Assembly: GCA_951394405.1 (NCBI GenBank)
Contig: OX596339.1
Span: 1,302,001 to 1,366,000, forward strand
DNA: 64,000 nt
Direction: 5' to 3'
From: Coprinellus micaceus
Taxonomy: Eukaryota > Basidiomycota > Agaricomycetes > Agaricales > Psathyrellaceae
The notes below the pieces were generated by a model. That model saw nothing but the letters and a program-made list of their open reading frames with translations, was not told the DNA's origin and did not search any database. Made by a program: the position numbers and the translations under genes. This document shows positions 22,109 to 33,732 of this stretch, piece after piece; position 1 is the first letter of the stretch; each line of letters opens with the position of its first letter.

Positions 22109-24914
22109 TTACACCCCAACATCCGACCCCCCACTCGCCCCATGACTCATCCTCCTCACCTTCCTCCCCCCTCCCACCGCACCACCCACACCCGGCGGAC
22201 TACTCGACAACGTCACATCCACCGGAACCACACTCCCCGGTGCAACCCCCGGGCCTCCCACCACCCCACTCACCCCAGCAATCACCCCTACAGCCCCCGC
22301 CACGCCGCCGCCGCCCCGACTCGAAGACCCGCCTTTCACTCCAGGTAACACCCCCATGCCCGATCGCCGCGCGATGAGAGCGCGGATGGCACCGAGCCAC
22401 TTGATCTCGTCGTCCTCGCTCGGGGCGCAGAGTAATAAGTTTCGTTTGGTCGTGACGATCTTGAAGGTGTGCGTCGTGCCGCCGCCGTCTTCGGCGGAGG
22501 GCATGAGTTCGGAGGCTCCGGGGCCGGGTGCTGTTGAGGTTGAGGGTATGGTGGATATTCCTGGTCGGTTGGAAGAGGGTGCGGTGGTTGTTGAGTGGTC
22601 CCGGTGTGGTGATTTCGACGTGTGGGGGGACTTGGCCGTGCCTGTTAGAGAACTTGGGAGGTTGGATGCGATAGAGGATGGGATGTGCGGATGACCATGC
22701 CCGTGGTGATCTGACTTGTGCTTTGACGAATGAGTGGGGAGTTCATATTCCAGCGCGTCCAGAATCTCAGAGAAGGGGAATATACGATGCGGTTTCGTGT
22801 CCTATATCAACTTTCATCAGTATCTCCCCCAACACGCATACGAAGAAGACCCGCTCACCATATGACTCCCACTATACACCAACTTCTCCTCCGTCAACAC
22901 AAACCACCTCTTCCTCCACGTCCTCCTCTGCTTCCCACATTTCATCAAATAGCCACTCAACACAGCCTTCCCCGGCGCCCCTCCCGTCCTCTCCCCACCC
23001 GAAACGTACCCACCCCCACCCGACACATACCCACTCCCCCCCGCACTCGACCCCGCCACAGGCGCCCCACCAGGAGTCTTCAGCGCAGGGGTCTGCGGGA
23101 ACGAAAACGTAACAGCAGTGGGCGAGGGGGCCCCTTGTTGCATGTACGGAGACACAAACTGCCCACCCGTACTTATCCCCCCATCCTCCGAATCCGAGCT
23201 CGTAATCACGTTCAACTGCCCCGGAGAACTCGAAAGTGACAGGCCCGCCACACCCCTCCCCACCGAGCCGGGCGTCGGCTGCCCCTGCATCTGAATCGCA
23301 TGGGCCGCCCTCTGGTCGCTCGTACTCCTCACAATCGGGATCGGGGCCGCCACTCCTGACGCACCCGGCGTTCCCAAAGGCAGTGGTAACGGAATTGGGA
23401 CCCCCACCTCCCCCTCATCTCCTACACTCCTCTCCCCGACCCTCCTTGCCTCCTCAATCGCCTCGACCCACTCATCCCTCTCCCTCCCATCCGTCGCCTC
23501 GAACAGATACGTCCGGTCCTTCTCTTTGCTCCCTTTAACCCCCTTGGCCGCGTTCTTCAGCCCGGTAGCAGGGTTGAAGGTAGTAGAGGAGGCAGAGGAG
23601 GTGACTGTGACGAGCCCGAAGGTGTGGGAGTGCCGCTTGAGCGAGACGGGCACGCAGGAGTGGATATCGGAGAGGTCGAGTAGGCGCAGAAGTTGGTACT
23701 CTGCAGAGGTTTTGTAGTACGCGAGGTGCGCGGGGCGGAGGACGAACCAGCGTTTCTTCCAGGTCTATATTACGTTTAGCATTAATTAGCGTCAAGTTCA
23801 AACTTCTAGCTGAAGCATAATAAGAGAGATACACACCTTCCGCCTCTCCCCCTTCTTCCATAGATACCCACTCTTCAGAATTCTCTCCTCGCCCTCCCCA
23901 CCCCGACTCACCCCCGCCGTCCGGTGATCAGGCGTCCTCCACCCACTATCCGCAGGCTCATCTTCCTCCTCATCCTCCGTCTCCCCTTCTTCGTCCCCAC
24001 TCCGCTCCCCGGAACGCCGCTCAGCGATGCTAGAAAGCGGGGGTTGTTGTGGATGCGATGAAGAGGTTGCACCGTGGGGGTGTACACCGAGGCTCCCAGT
24101 GTGGAGGAAGGAGGAGGCGGGGTGCGCGGAGGAGGCATCAGGTGTGAGGATGGAGTCGCTATCGCTCTCTGTGCCCGAGACGGCGCCGAGGGCTCCTAAG
24201 TTTGGTTTGTTCGTCTGTTGTTGTTGGTGACGAGTGTGTTCGGGTTCAGGTTCATGTTCGTGATCATATAGATGGTTGATCATCGAGGACGGTGAGTTGA
24301 GGATTGAGGACGTTGTGGGCGAAGGCGGTTGCGACGAAGGCGATTTGTGAGGCCGTGAGGATATCGGCAGTAGATGGTGAGGTTGCGGGGATGTAGCGGA
24401 TGGCAACGGCGGCGCAGGTGCGGGCGTAGGTGGCGAGGAGAACGGAAGCGTCGGGAAGCGCGGGGAGATGGGGACCGGGATGAGGATCCACATCGAGAGA
24501 CCACGATTGAGGTAACGACAAGAAGCAGGCGACGAGGCGAGACACGATGAAAGGAAAGACAAGGTCAGCATAACGTTCGTTCACGGTCCAAGCAAACGGA
24601 TAGATTGAGAGACGGGTGAGATCGACGCCCTGGTCAACGCGAGCAACACCGATCGCTCTGGGTGTTGGATCGTGATGGCAGGCCCAAGCGCAACGAAAGT
24701 ACTTCGCGTAGCAGGGTTGCGTAGCACCGTGCAACGGAAGCGAGTTACGCGAGCAAGCCACCAGGGACACACGATGCAAGGCAACTGAAATGCGAAGGGC
24801 TCGAGGAAGAGTGAAAGGGACAGCAGGACTCACCCTAATCCTACTCGTCGTCGAGGTGTGCAGCGACAGCTTGCGCTGGATCTCCTGTGGGGAGGGTGGA
24901 GACGTGGAAGACAT
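22109..24914 (-). CDS. Protein with two pleckstrin-homology domains (OPY1-like architecture)
   Basis: The start is ATG 24914 (MSSTSPPSPQEIQRKLSLHT). Confident exons are ...-23837, 23764-22859 and 22801-22109, joined in phase. PH domain 1 begins ERILKSGYLWKKGERRK and continues after an intron with TWKKRWFVLRPAHLAYYK, ending DRTYLFEATDGRERDEWVEA. PH domain 2 begins AVLSGYLMKCGKQRRTWRKR, crosses an intron, and ends KRNLLLCAPSEDDEIKWLGA. Each shows the R.W..RWFVL strand and the C-terminal helix with conserved Trp. Long acidic and Ser/Gly/Pro linkers separate them. The N-terminal part is problematic: a helical stretch (PHLPALPDASVLLATYARTC...ILTASQIAFVATAFAHNVL, ~24470-24300) is in frame with the start, but the acidic linker continuing into PH1 is in another frame. 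No good intron joins them: the first AG after it is at ~24220 and the best donors are GTCCTC. PH domains bind phosphoinositides; a membrane-associated signalling role is inferred. Confidence 0.78.
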
Positions 24915-25680
24915 GATCGTCTCGTCGCCGTGGTCCTCGTTCTAGGTATAGATGTGCTTGTACCTGCGGTCAACGCGGAATTGGGAGAGGTTCTGGTTAT
25001 AGTTCAAGTAGAAGGGTAGTCGTGAGTATGCTGAGGTGTGGGTGGGTCGGGTATAACTATGGCGATGGAACTCCAATGAATGGCGTTCGTTGGCCGCTGC
25101 GTCGTAGCACACTTGGCTCCCTTTATAGTCCGCGTGCAATTGTTGCCTACGAGCCCAGTTTAGGTTCGATGACGTTCCCGAGTCAGTCAAGGTCAGTCGC
25201 TGCGCCGTAGACAGGACTTCTAGCAATACACTGCCTGGTGACTGGGATCGCAGTAAGAGAAGGAGGAGAGGATGCGGGATGGGTGAGAGGCCAGCGTAAG
25301 TAGGTAGAGCCAGATTTTGATTTGACTTGGCCAAGCCCTCAACGCGATGTGACGTGGTGACGTTGGAAGTGGTGTGACACCTTCTGATCCTAACACTGAC
25401 ACAAACAATTCATTTAATCGTTTCTAACTGATTCTTCCAGACACTTGATCGCGACTCTAATCGGGAGAAGGGTGGTGGTGGAAGAGGAACAAGGGACGAG
25501 GACGGGTGGGTTAGGCTGAACTAGGGGACAGCGGGAGAGGCCTGGATAAAGGCGGAATGGAATCATGGTGAAGGGGCATCGACGGTGACTCACGACGGGC
25601 AACGGATCATGAAACGAGCGCTGGGCGAGAGCCATGTCAATCAATGATCTACACTCAACCCTGAAATTAGTAGTGGTGGA
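24915..25680. other. Upstream region of the PH-domain gene
   Basis: No gene is supported between the PH gene start and the hAT-like element. Short minus-strand frames (e.g. 25334-24942) lack domains and are probably 5' leader or shadow. Confidence 0.4.
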
Positions 25681-25688
25681 GCCTGGAT

Positions 25689-26467
25689 TAGGGCTCCAAC
25701 CATATACTATCCCTATACGGGTCAGGCCATATAGGGATAGGGTATAGGGTAGTATAGGGTATTAATACCTATAAAGAGGGATAGGGATAGGGTTGTGCTG
25801 TTGGCGCTGAGATCGGTCACATGTTGCTCACGCCGCCACTTGCCCTCCTCCGGCACATCCATTTTTCTTCGAAAACAAGGGTCCCGGAGGCCGTAATATT
25901 GTGTCCAGTTGCTAGATAGCAACCATGGAACACACATGTAGACCCTTTTCCAACTTTAATCGCGTTCCAAACGAGTTTTGGGCCCAAACGTCAACTGTGA
26001 GCTTCTGAGACGAGTGATGCATTTAGGCGCTCGTCAAAAACCTCCCTTTTTTTTTGCTGTCGTCACCGGGAATTGGGATACTGGCAAACACAGTCTGAGT
26101 GTGGCCATCATTTTAGCAAGAGGCCCTTAGGGAGGTTCGCTGCGCAATGTGAGTTTAAGCTCTTTGAGTTTGCGGGTGCAGTCACCTGACAACTGCTATG
26201 GAAATCTGCTCCTGGCGCCTCGGAGGCCATGAAGGAAGGGGCGGGGCAAATTGGGCGAACCCTTATAGCTGGAGCGGACACACCCCAGCAGCAGTCGGTC
26301 ACTGCAGCACTCAATAACTGGGCTGTAACTAACAACCCTATACACCCTGTATTATAGTATAAATACCATATACTATACAGCCGACAAAAATGGGTTATAG
26401 GGATAGGGATAGGGATAGGATAGTACCCTATTAATAGGGTATCGTATAGTATATGGTTGGAGCCCTA
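25689..26467. mobile_element. 779-bp non-autonomous hAT-like element with 22-bp TIRs and 8-bp TSD
   Basis: The ends are perfect 22-bp inverted repeats starting TAGGGCTCCAACC (25689-25710 and 26446-26467). They are flanked by the 8-bp direct duplication GCCTGGAT at 25681-25688 and 26468-26475. An 8-bp duplication with a YAGGG-type terminus is the hallmark of the hAT superfamily. Just inside each end are clusters of GGGATA/CCCTAT repeats (25725-25795 and 26393-26450) in mixed orientation, resembling the subterminal motif arrays that hAT transposases bind. No transposase frame exists, so mobility would need a source in trans. The perfect TIRs and TSD point to a recent insertion. Confidence 0.9.
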
Positions 26468-26475
26468 GCCTGGAT

Positions 26476-27360
26476 ACGATCTCCTCACCCCGAGTGTTGT
26501 CTATCGCAACAAAATGAAATCTATCTTTCTGCCCTCGCAGCATCTCGACAACGTCTGCTAGCTATAGCAAGCTTCATGATCAGGACTGTCCTCCTCCGCT
26601 CCGAGCAAACCCCCGAAGACAGCAGCTCGAACAGATTGGAGGGGTGATGATCAGGGTACCCTGCAGCGCATTGTATCTCGGGATCAAGTTCGACTGGTAT
26701 TAGACGTGATATGATATGATACGCCTCTTTGTACGTGCTATCACGAATAGAACAGTGTTATTACGCGACGATCATCTATTTCTACCTCACTCTACCCAGG
26801 GTCATCGACGGAACTCCTCGAGGTGTATTTTCACACTGAACAGCCTCAGGTTCTCCCGAGCCAGATCGTGCCTTGCTTTGACCATCCTGGACCTTCCACA
26901 CCTCCGCTGAGCCCGCTGCATACCTTCAAGTTCCTTCCCGAATCCCCGTCCCCAACGGTCAGCCTTTCATTTACTTAATTTCGCGCTCAGTACTAGTCAC
27001 AGTTACGACATGGCTCGGGGATGGAAGACACCGCCTTGAACCTTCCACATCCTCCGCCCTTCCTTCGCACACAATTCCTCCTCTGCTCTACACCTTCCGC
27101 CGTGTGCTTGGCCCCTCAACAGCCCCTGTCCACGCTCCTTTCCGATCCGGCACCCTCACAGCCGGAACCGCACCGGTGATCTAATCTAATCTAATCACGC
27201 GCCATCGTCGCCATGATAAGATAATCGCTGGTCGAACCTCAGCTCGTTCTCTCCGAACTCCCACCCAGCTCCCACCCAAACCTCTCCCTCCATCACACCC
27301 ACTGAAAGGCTCGTTCCCCCTTACCATATTCACCAGATAGGTTATACTGAGTGCGAGTAG
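26476..27360. other. Upstream region of the ACBP gene
   Basis: No other gene is supported. A short (CTAAT)n-like run sits at ~27179-27195. A TAG immediately precedes the ACBP ATG (GCGAGTAG then ATG), compatible with a 5' UTR intron acceptor, though no donor can be fixed. Confidence 0.4.
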
Positions 27361-27907
27361 ATGTCTGAAGCCCAGTTCAAGAAGGCCGTCGAGATCGTTG
27401 GGTCTCTTCCCAAGGACGGCCCAGTCAAGCCTAGCACCGATGACCAGCTCTACGTGCGTCCCTTCCCCATTCCTCTCCCTCTCCCATGCGTTCCCTGCCT
27501 CTTGCCCTCGCCTCGCCTCGCCTCTCCCCATCCGCCTCATCTTCCCTTCCACTCTACCCTGACTACACAAAGCACCGGAAGATCCACAGCTAACCCATCC
27601 CAACCCCAGTTCTACAAATACTTCAAACAAGCCACCATCGGCGACGTCAACACCACCCGCCCGGGCATGCTCGACTTCACCGGCAAAGCCAAGTGGGATG
27701 CGTGGGCTGAGGTGAAGGGCACCTCCAAGGAGGATGCGTGGAAGAAGTATGTTGAGAGGTTCTTGGATGTGCGTATTTCTCCTTCTTCCTTTCTCTACCT
27801 CCCCACAACCACGATACTAACACCCCTCCTCTCTTCTCCAGATCCTCAAAGCTGCCGGCGACGACGCCTCCAAGAAGCACATCGAGGAGATCGAGGCTGC
27901 CGCCTAA
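27361..27907 (+). CDS. Acyl-CoA-binding protein
   Basis: Three exons, 27361-27453, 27610-27768 and 27842-27907, in phase, encode 105 residues, the usual size of a stand-alone ACBP. The fold's signature is clear: an opening helix [20 protein letters not shown], then [20 protein letters not shown] with the ligand-contacting Tyr/Lys residues. [20 protein letters not shown] and [20 protein letters not shown] follow, and the protein ends in an Ala-rich tail. ACBPs bind long-chain acyl-CoA esters in the cytosol and buffer or deliver them for lipid synthesis. The 156-nt first intron is longer than others in this window and very C/T-rich. The gene stands alone, between the hAT-like element ~0.9 kb upstream and gene-poor DNA downstream. 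Confidence 0.95.
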
Positions 27908-30900
27908 ACCCGCGTCTCTCTCATCATCTAGGGGACTCAAGGACACTTGTAAACGAAGAAACGCAATAATGTATGTATCCATGATAACAAGACGATGATC
28001 TACCCTCGCTTGAAAGAGTACTGTACCAATGTCCTCCGTCACCGACGACGGGCGCCTCTACGCAGCGGACCGACGCACCGCGCCTCGAGGTGCTAAGTCC
28101 CCATTCTCACCTCCCCCGCGCGCCAAAATGGCGCTTCCACGTGGGCTCATGATCAAGCGCCCAAGCGCCCCAAAGCCCCGTTCAAGGCCCGACCACTTTA
28201 AGTTACTTCGACCCAACCCCCAGCTTTCCCCAACCGTTTGTGCCATTCAGTCTCGGACAGTATCAGGCGCCAGTGTGGTTCCAGAACGGCCTATGGGCGC
28301 TCAACTCATACCCGAGTCCTCCTATGAACGACCCAAGTATGATCGCTGATTCGCAGTTTGCCTCGTTGCGGGCAGGTATTAGGCGCCGGAACCTTCTGGC
28401 ACCTTCTCTTCCCTTGGGGTAGCTAGAGACAAAGTCTCTAGCCTCACCAGGCGGTCGGTACGGCGATCGTGGTATGGGTGGTGTCCTTGGGGGTTGTTTT
28501 GGTTTGGTCCGGACGATATTTGGGGTGTACTCGCTGGGAGGGGTTGAGTTTATGAAGTGACTCGGGACTCTGAGCATGTCAATGGGAGCGCTTAGCGCTG
28601 GCCGTGGTGCTGGGGTAGCGCCCAGTGTGTGTGACCCCGAGGACCCCTTCCCAAGGCGTTCCTATTCCGATAGTCGGTGGTGGGGAGCTGGTTTGTTGGT
28701 TCTCGTCCCCCTTCGCGTATGTAATTGATGGGGATCAGTAAACTTATCCAGCGCGTCATCGTCCAACGCGTCTTGTCCTCCTTCCACATCGTTGCAATTC
28801 CCTTGCCCGTGCATACATCCTCACCTGCTGTGCTTCTCGATACGCGCTCTTCGTGCAACCGACGCGTCTGATGGTTGTGGTCCCGTCGCCGGCGGGGTGG
28901 ATCCAAGGCGAGATGAATAACGCCTCTAAGTTGAAGAGGTGAAAAGTGGTCAGTTCAGCATATAGGATGCGGGGGAGCGATGGTGCAGTTCTTTCTGTGG
29001 TGAGTAATAAGGACCTGCCACGTATTCATGCGACTGGGGGCTAACGAGTTCGCTTCAAAGTTTTTGTCAAAAAGGTGTACTCCTCTCTCGATCTTCTCGA
29101 GGATACTGCTCCCCTAGGCTTGAAGTCCACCTCCCTCATCCCGTAGGACCAGGGTGCGCGACGAAAAGGCGCCCAGACTGGCCTCCGAGGCCCTAGGCTC
29201 CGCAGCCCCTCAGCAGCACGTATGTACCTCAAGCGCCCCCTTTCTCACCCCGCCGCAAGGGCGTCTAGCCCCAAGCCACGAGAAGGACACGAACTCGCGA
29301 AGACTCATTCAAAGTCACCTGTACCCGGTCCAGACCATTCGCTCCAGCCCCATGGCCATGTTCCATCCGCTTACGGAGCAGAGGACTCCATTTGTGCTGC
29401 TTGGGCGCCTGTTCGGCTGGAGTATGGGCGCTCTTTCGTACTGCATGGTTGAGCTGATATGGCTTCTCGCAGCCATTACGCCACAGGTGAGTAGGTCGTG
29501 CGTTCTGGGCCCTCCGTACGACCAACGATCTAACCTCTTCGCCGGATAGGTGGGCTGCTATCGTCAGGACTAGGATAGTGCCGATCCAACTCCTCCCCGT
29601 AGCTCTGGCTTAGTCGGCTTTGAGCCAGGAGGTTCGGATAACACAATCCTCGATCCTCGTCGATTTGGGACCACGCGTAGCGTTTAGGACCGACTACCGA
29701 AGCGCGCTGTACCTCCAGGGGACCCCGAATTGGTCCGCTTCCTCGTCTGGTTCCCCGTCGCATCCAGTGGGTGGCGAAGTCCCTCCTTCGTGAGCTTCCC
29801 CCCTCTCGGGGACCTTGTGAAGCGGTCGTTACCTGGTGTAGTAGCCTTGGCATATTGCTACGCCCAAGGATCTGCTCGGTCAGGTGGCCTCATGCCTTAA
29901 CCTTCGTCAAGGGCGTGGAGCCGTAGAAGCGCCGTGCCCCTCGAGAGGCAACACCGTCCCCGCACGGTGCCGAATCGCGTGTGGGGAACGCCCGGGCTCC
30001 CGACCCGACGACCCGTATGTGCTTCAACATTCCAACCCCAACACGCCTTCGGGAGGGACGAGCGATCGAATGAGCGCCCGTCCTGCTGAAACCTCATATC
30101 CATAAGCGCCCGCTGTGAGAATGGGGAACACGTTTCCCAACGTGACGCGAGATGCGATTAAAGTTGATGGATAGCTGTATGGAACCTTGGGGGTTCTGGA
30201 TCGAGCCATTACCGCGTATCAGTCCCGCGTACGAGTACGCAGCACGGTGTATGGAAAGGGGAACGAGAACGATGCCTCTGCACCGAGACTCTGGCGTGCG
30301 CAGGGGCATTGACACACCCCGAAACTTGACAGGGAGAACTCAGAGTGGGAGAACTGTCATTCCAGCCCACCTGCGGAGGTTTGAAGTGAGTGCCCTCATC
30401 GAGTTTAATGTGCAGGTATTACATGCCTTATCGCAGGGAGGGTCCTGGGGTACGGCTCATTCAACATTCGTGATGGGGTGAGGTTCTCAAGGGAAATGCA
30501 TTTCCACCACTCGTCATCGGGTTGTTCACTTCTCTGCGATCGTTCTCACCTCTTCCATGGTCCCCATTTTATCGGTGCGATTGACACTTTGTCGGCTGTA
30601 TTTTGGCGCCACCTCGTTGTGTTTGAGGAGCAGGAGTGTGGGGTCCCTTGTGCACTGGCAATGTCATGAGTACCTCCAGTAGGACGAGAGGTGGAGCCTG
30701 GAAGATCCATCTGTCGGAATCACTTGCTTCAAGATAAGGTGAGCAGTGGCATATCTCTTCGAAGCGATAGTATTAATTAGGTGACAGAGGCACGTTGGCC
30801 TGCGCAGGCACTCATCAAGTGATATTGAGGCCCCCGTCAGAAATGCTCATTGGAGGTGACATTTTCAAGGTTACTTCACGCGATGCGAGCTACCCTGCTA

Positions 30901-31716
30901 AACTTACCCACCCATTCAGTCCGTTCGTCACCCTCTATACTTTTTGGGCGCTAATTTGCAATGGTCTTCGGGTCCGAATGTCCACCCGCGTCGCGGACGT
31001 TCTGGGCCCCCTTTCATATGTCTCCCTGCAGAAGCAACCCACGCACTTGTCGGCCAGACTTCGAGGGTGTTCCACACTTTATGTGCATCCCATTGGATGG
31101 ATAGTCGTTTCGGGGGTTGGGGAGTTAAGGTTTAATATGTTCCACCTCGGCGGAGTTTTGGGGTGGGACAAGGGAACATTCCCCTGTGAAGGGGTAGGCC
31201 GCAGATTCTTGGACAACACTGCGAGGTTGCCATGATAGGGGTGGCTTCTGCGTGGCTTGCTTTGTCCCATAATTTGCCACGAGCTCTACCCATCCCCCGC
31301 TGTGCCCCTACCAGGGTATAAGCTCGAATCGAACCACTTTCCGCGGCGGTCTTTGACGATCGATTGCGCGGGTCTCTGAGCCCTGGGATCCTGTGATGCC
31401 CGTGCGTTGAACACGTCCTATAGCACCGGCTGGGCGCCAGACGCTTGGGTGACGCAGCCTCTCCGGATCCACGCCTCATCCCCCGCAATTCCTGCCAGGC
31501 AGTGACCGTTCAGGCCTGCCCCCATCTTCATTCTTTCGCCTTCGCGTTTCACACTATTTTGGATTTTCTAATTTCCCCTTTCCTCGTTGCTGGTCAAAGT
31601 ATTCCCTTCATCTCGTGTCCACGTCAACGTGGTTTACAGAACGATGTAACTCGATGGACGACTCCGAATTCCGGTGATCTTACTTCTCCATCCGAGGTGG
31701 CTCCCATTCCCAGGTC
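27908..31716. other. Gene-poor block between the ACBP and MFS genes
   Basis: No gene is supported. About ten AGCGCCC/GGGCGCT words occur (for example ~28158, ~28168, ~28311, ~28615, ~29231, ~29429, ~30074, ~30105, ~30946). A perfect 9-bp inverted repeat (GCTAGAGAC-aaa-GTCTCTAGC) lies at 28424-28444. Around 30900-30990 a frame containing THPFSPFVTLYTFWAL resembles THPSCPQATIYTFWAL on the minus strand near 19990, so fragments of the same decayed sequence occur at both places. Confidence 0.4.
30885..30985 (-). repeat. Short diverged repeat shared with ~19960-20040
   Basis: The reverse complement of this interval (TTAGCGCCCAAAAAGTATAG ... GAATGGGTGGGTAA) aligns with 19967-20020 (TTTAGCGCCCAAAATGTGTA ... 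GGATGGGTGGGTAG) without large gaps. Translated on the matching strand both give a YTFWAL peptide preceded by Thr-His-Pro. This is either a relic of a repeated gene family or of a mobile element. Confidence 0.5.
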
Positions 31717-33732
31717 TCAGATAACTCGGGTTCCCCTCTGGCGCGCCAGTATCGCCCTCCCAATCAGCCACAGCAACGAGGCTATAAATCCTGCAATCTG
31801 GAAATTCAAGAGGTAAGTGCCATTCTCAGAGGGTAGAGATTATTTTGGAACTCACCCCAGCGGGGAGGCTCGCAGGGAGCCAGTCCAGCCGATTGGTAAG
31901 CAAAGAGCGAGAAACTGGTTGGGCTGCGTACCAAGGTTTTACGTTAGCCGTTATACATGAACACGACCTTCACCAGCCATTCATGTACCTACCAAATAGC
32001 GCAGGAACGCTCACTGCGGTGTAGAATATCCCCAACCTCGTTCCCGTCTCTCCCGGTGACTTTGCTGTGGGCCCCACCGCGGCAGGCAGGAGAGAAATGA
32101 TAGCCCCATTGAAGAAGCCCCATATGACTGCAAGTGCAACGATGGCGGGGGAGGTGTGCGCGAGTGACACCGTGCAGGCGATAACCGAAGCGGTGAGGAT
32201 CGTGAAGAGGATGAGGTTTACAGTGCCGAATGACGAAGCGAGGGCGTTGGGGAGGAGGTGGCCAAATACGGAGGCGACGTTAAAGATGGGGAGCTGGAGA
32301 CAGGAGGTGTACCAACGTTGTAAGGTATGTCGGAAAAGAGTTAGGAAAACAGGGGGGAAACGCACATTATAGGATGCGAGATTACTGTCTGCGTCGTGAG
32401 TAAGCGCAGAGAGCTGGAGATAGATGCTGGGAAAGAAGACGCCAAGGAATGTGCACATGCCCCTATCAGTAATTAAGCGCCAAACAGGCGCTCGTCATTA
32501 GTCAACCACCCTCTACTCCCGTCACGAAATAGAAACCGAACTCACGCGAGCAAGAACAGGGTGTACACAGGCTTCTGCACCCATTCCACGATGTCACCAA
32601 ACCTCGGCCCTCGCGGCCTCGTAAGGCTGTGGAACCGCGTACGCATCACGGCCAATGCAATCAACAGTAAGAGTGTGTTGATCCCACCAAGGATGCGGAC
32701 GGCGTTGTGCATGCCGACGTCCGGAAGCTTGGAGAGACGGATGAGCACAATGGGGTGAATTACAGCGCCGAGGGCTGAGCCGGAGGAGGCAATTCCAATG
32801 GCTAGTGCATAGCGATGTTGAAAGTAGTGGGATATGATGCTCAGGCTTGGGACGAAGATCAGTCCGTTAGAGAGAGCCAATAAAACGCCGTTGGTTAGGA
32901 AGACCTGAGCGCAAATTGAGTTTTGTAAAATATTCTTCGAGGAAGCGCACCTGGTAGTACTCCCCAGCACGTGGAATCTGAGAGAGTAAGAAAGTGGCGA
33001 GAGGGTGCAGCAGGACAGAAGTGACCATCAAGTATCGGCTGAGTAGCTTAGATATCAGAAAAGGGTTCTTCGAATATTGTTCAGGGTCGACACTTACAAG
33101 AAGCCCTTGTCAAATAGCAGCCCGACTGGGATTCCCATTGCAAGGGTGATAAAGATTACCAACCCAGTAGTCCACCTATTCACCAGAGAGTTGGTTTGAA
33201 ATAATTAACAAGGATCACGTCGGTGCACACAACGGGTGTAAGCCTGACGTACCCGATCTCGCTCGAAGTGTATTTGCGGAGGTACTGGAGGGCGTAGTAT
33301 TCTTGATATACACTGAAAGCGCTCATGTATCTAATTAAGTTGCACAATTAAATCGTACCATCCGAGAGGATGCAGGTGAGCTACTCACCCCCAGGTGCAA
33401 TATTGGATCAAGAACCTGTTACGCAGGGTGTGAGATGCGACCGAAGGGTTGGTATTGGTTAGCACGGGTTGTGTGTCTGGCCGGTGTAAGCGCACTTACG
33501 CCCCAGCGACCGCCAACCACGCACGGGACCCTCCTTCTGAAAAGTCCGCGTAGTTGAACTCCAAGTCCGAGTCTCCGGCGGTGCCACCAGGCCGCTCCAG
33601 GTCTGGGTGGCCCCTGGGCTTCAAAGTGGAAAGAGAGTCCCCTGTGTCGGAGTTCTCGGAACCAGGGAATTGAATAGTAAAAGCGGAGGAATAATTCGCC
33701 GAGGAGGGGTTCAAATTGGGCCTGAACTCCAT
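31717..33732 (-). CDS. MFS monocarboxylate-type transporter
   Basis: Ten exons join in phase on the minus strand: 33732-33500, 33415-33389, 33330-33253, 33175-33098, 33038-32951, 32904-32546, 32462-32366, 32293-31993, 31923-31856, 31797-31717 (469 residues). Exon 2 is only 27 nt. After an ~85-residue disordered, acidic N-terminus come about twelve hydrophobic segments, including TTGLVIFITLAMGIPVGLLF, LTNGVLLALSNGLIFVPSLS, IALAVMRTRFH and LAVIWGFFNGAIISLLPAAV. Family marks of fungal MCT-like porters are visible: SVYQEYYALQYL after helix 1, SSGSALGAVIHPI in helix 5, the loop SLTRPRGPRFGD and GTRLGIFYTAVSVPALF near the end. These proteins move small carboxylates or other solutes at the plasma membrane; the substrate cannot be told. 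No breaks were found even though both flanks are gene-poor. Confidence 0.88.

Noticed and set aside
23236..23538. Plus-strand Pro/Ser-rich frames across 22.1-24.2 kb
   Set aside because: They are antisense shadows of the PH-domain gene, whose minus-strand frames carry real domains.
25720..26450. GGGATA/CCCTAT runs as an interstitial telomere
   Set aside because: The unit is not the usual TTAGGG, orientation is mixed, and both clusters lie just inside the TIRs of a hAT-like element.
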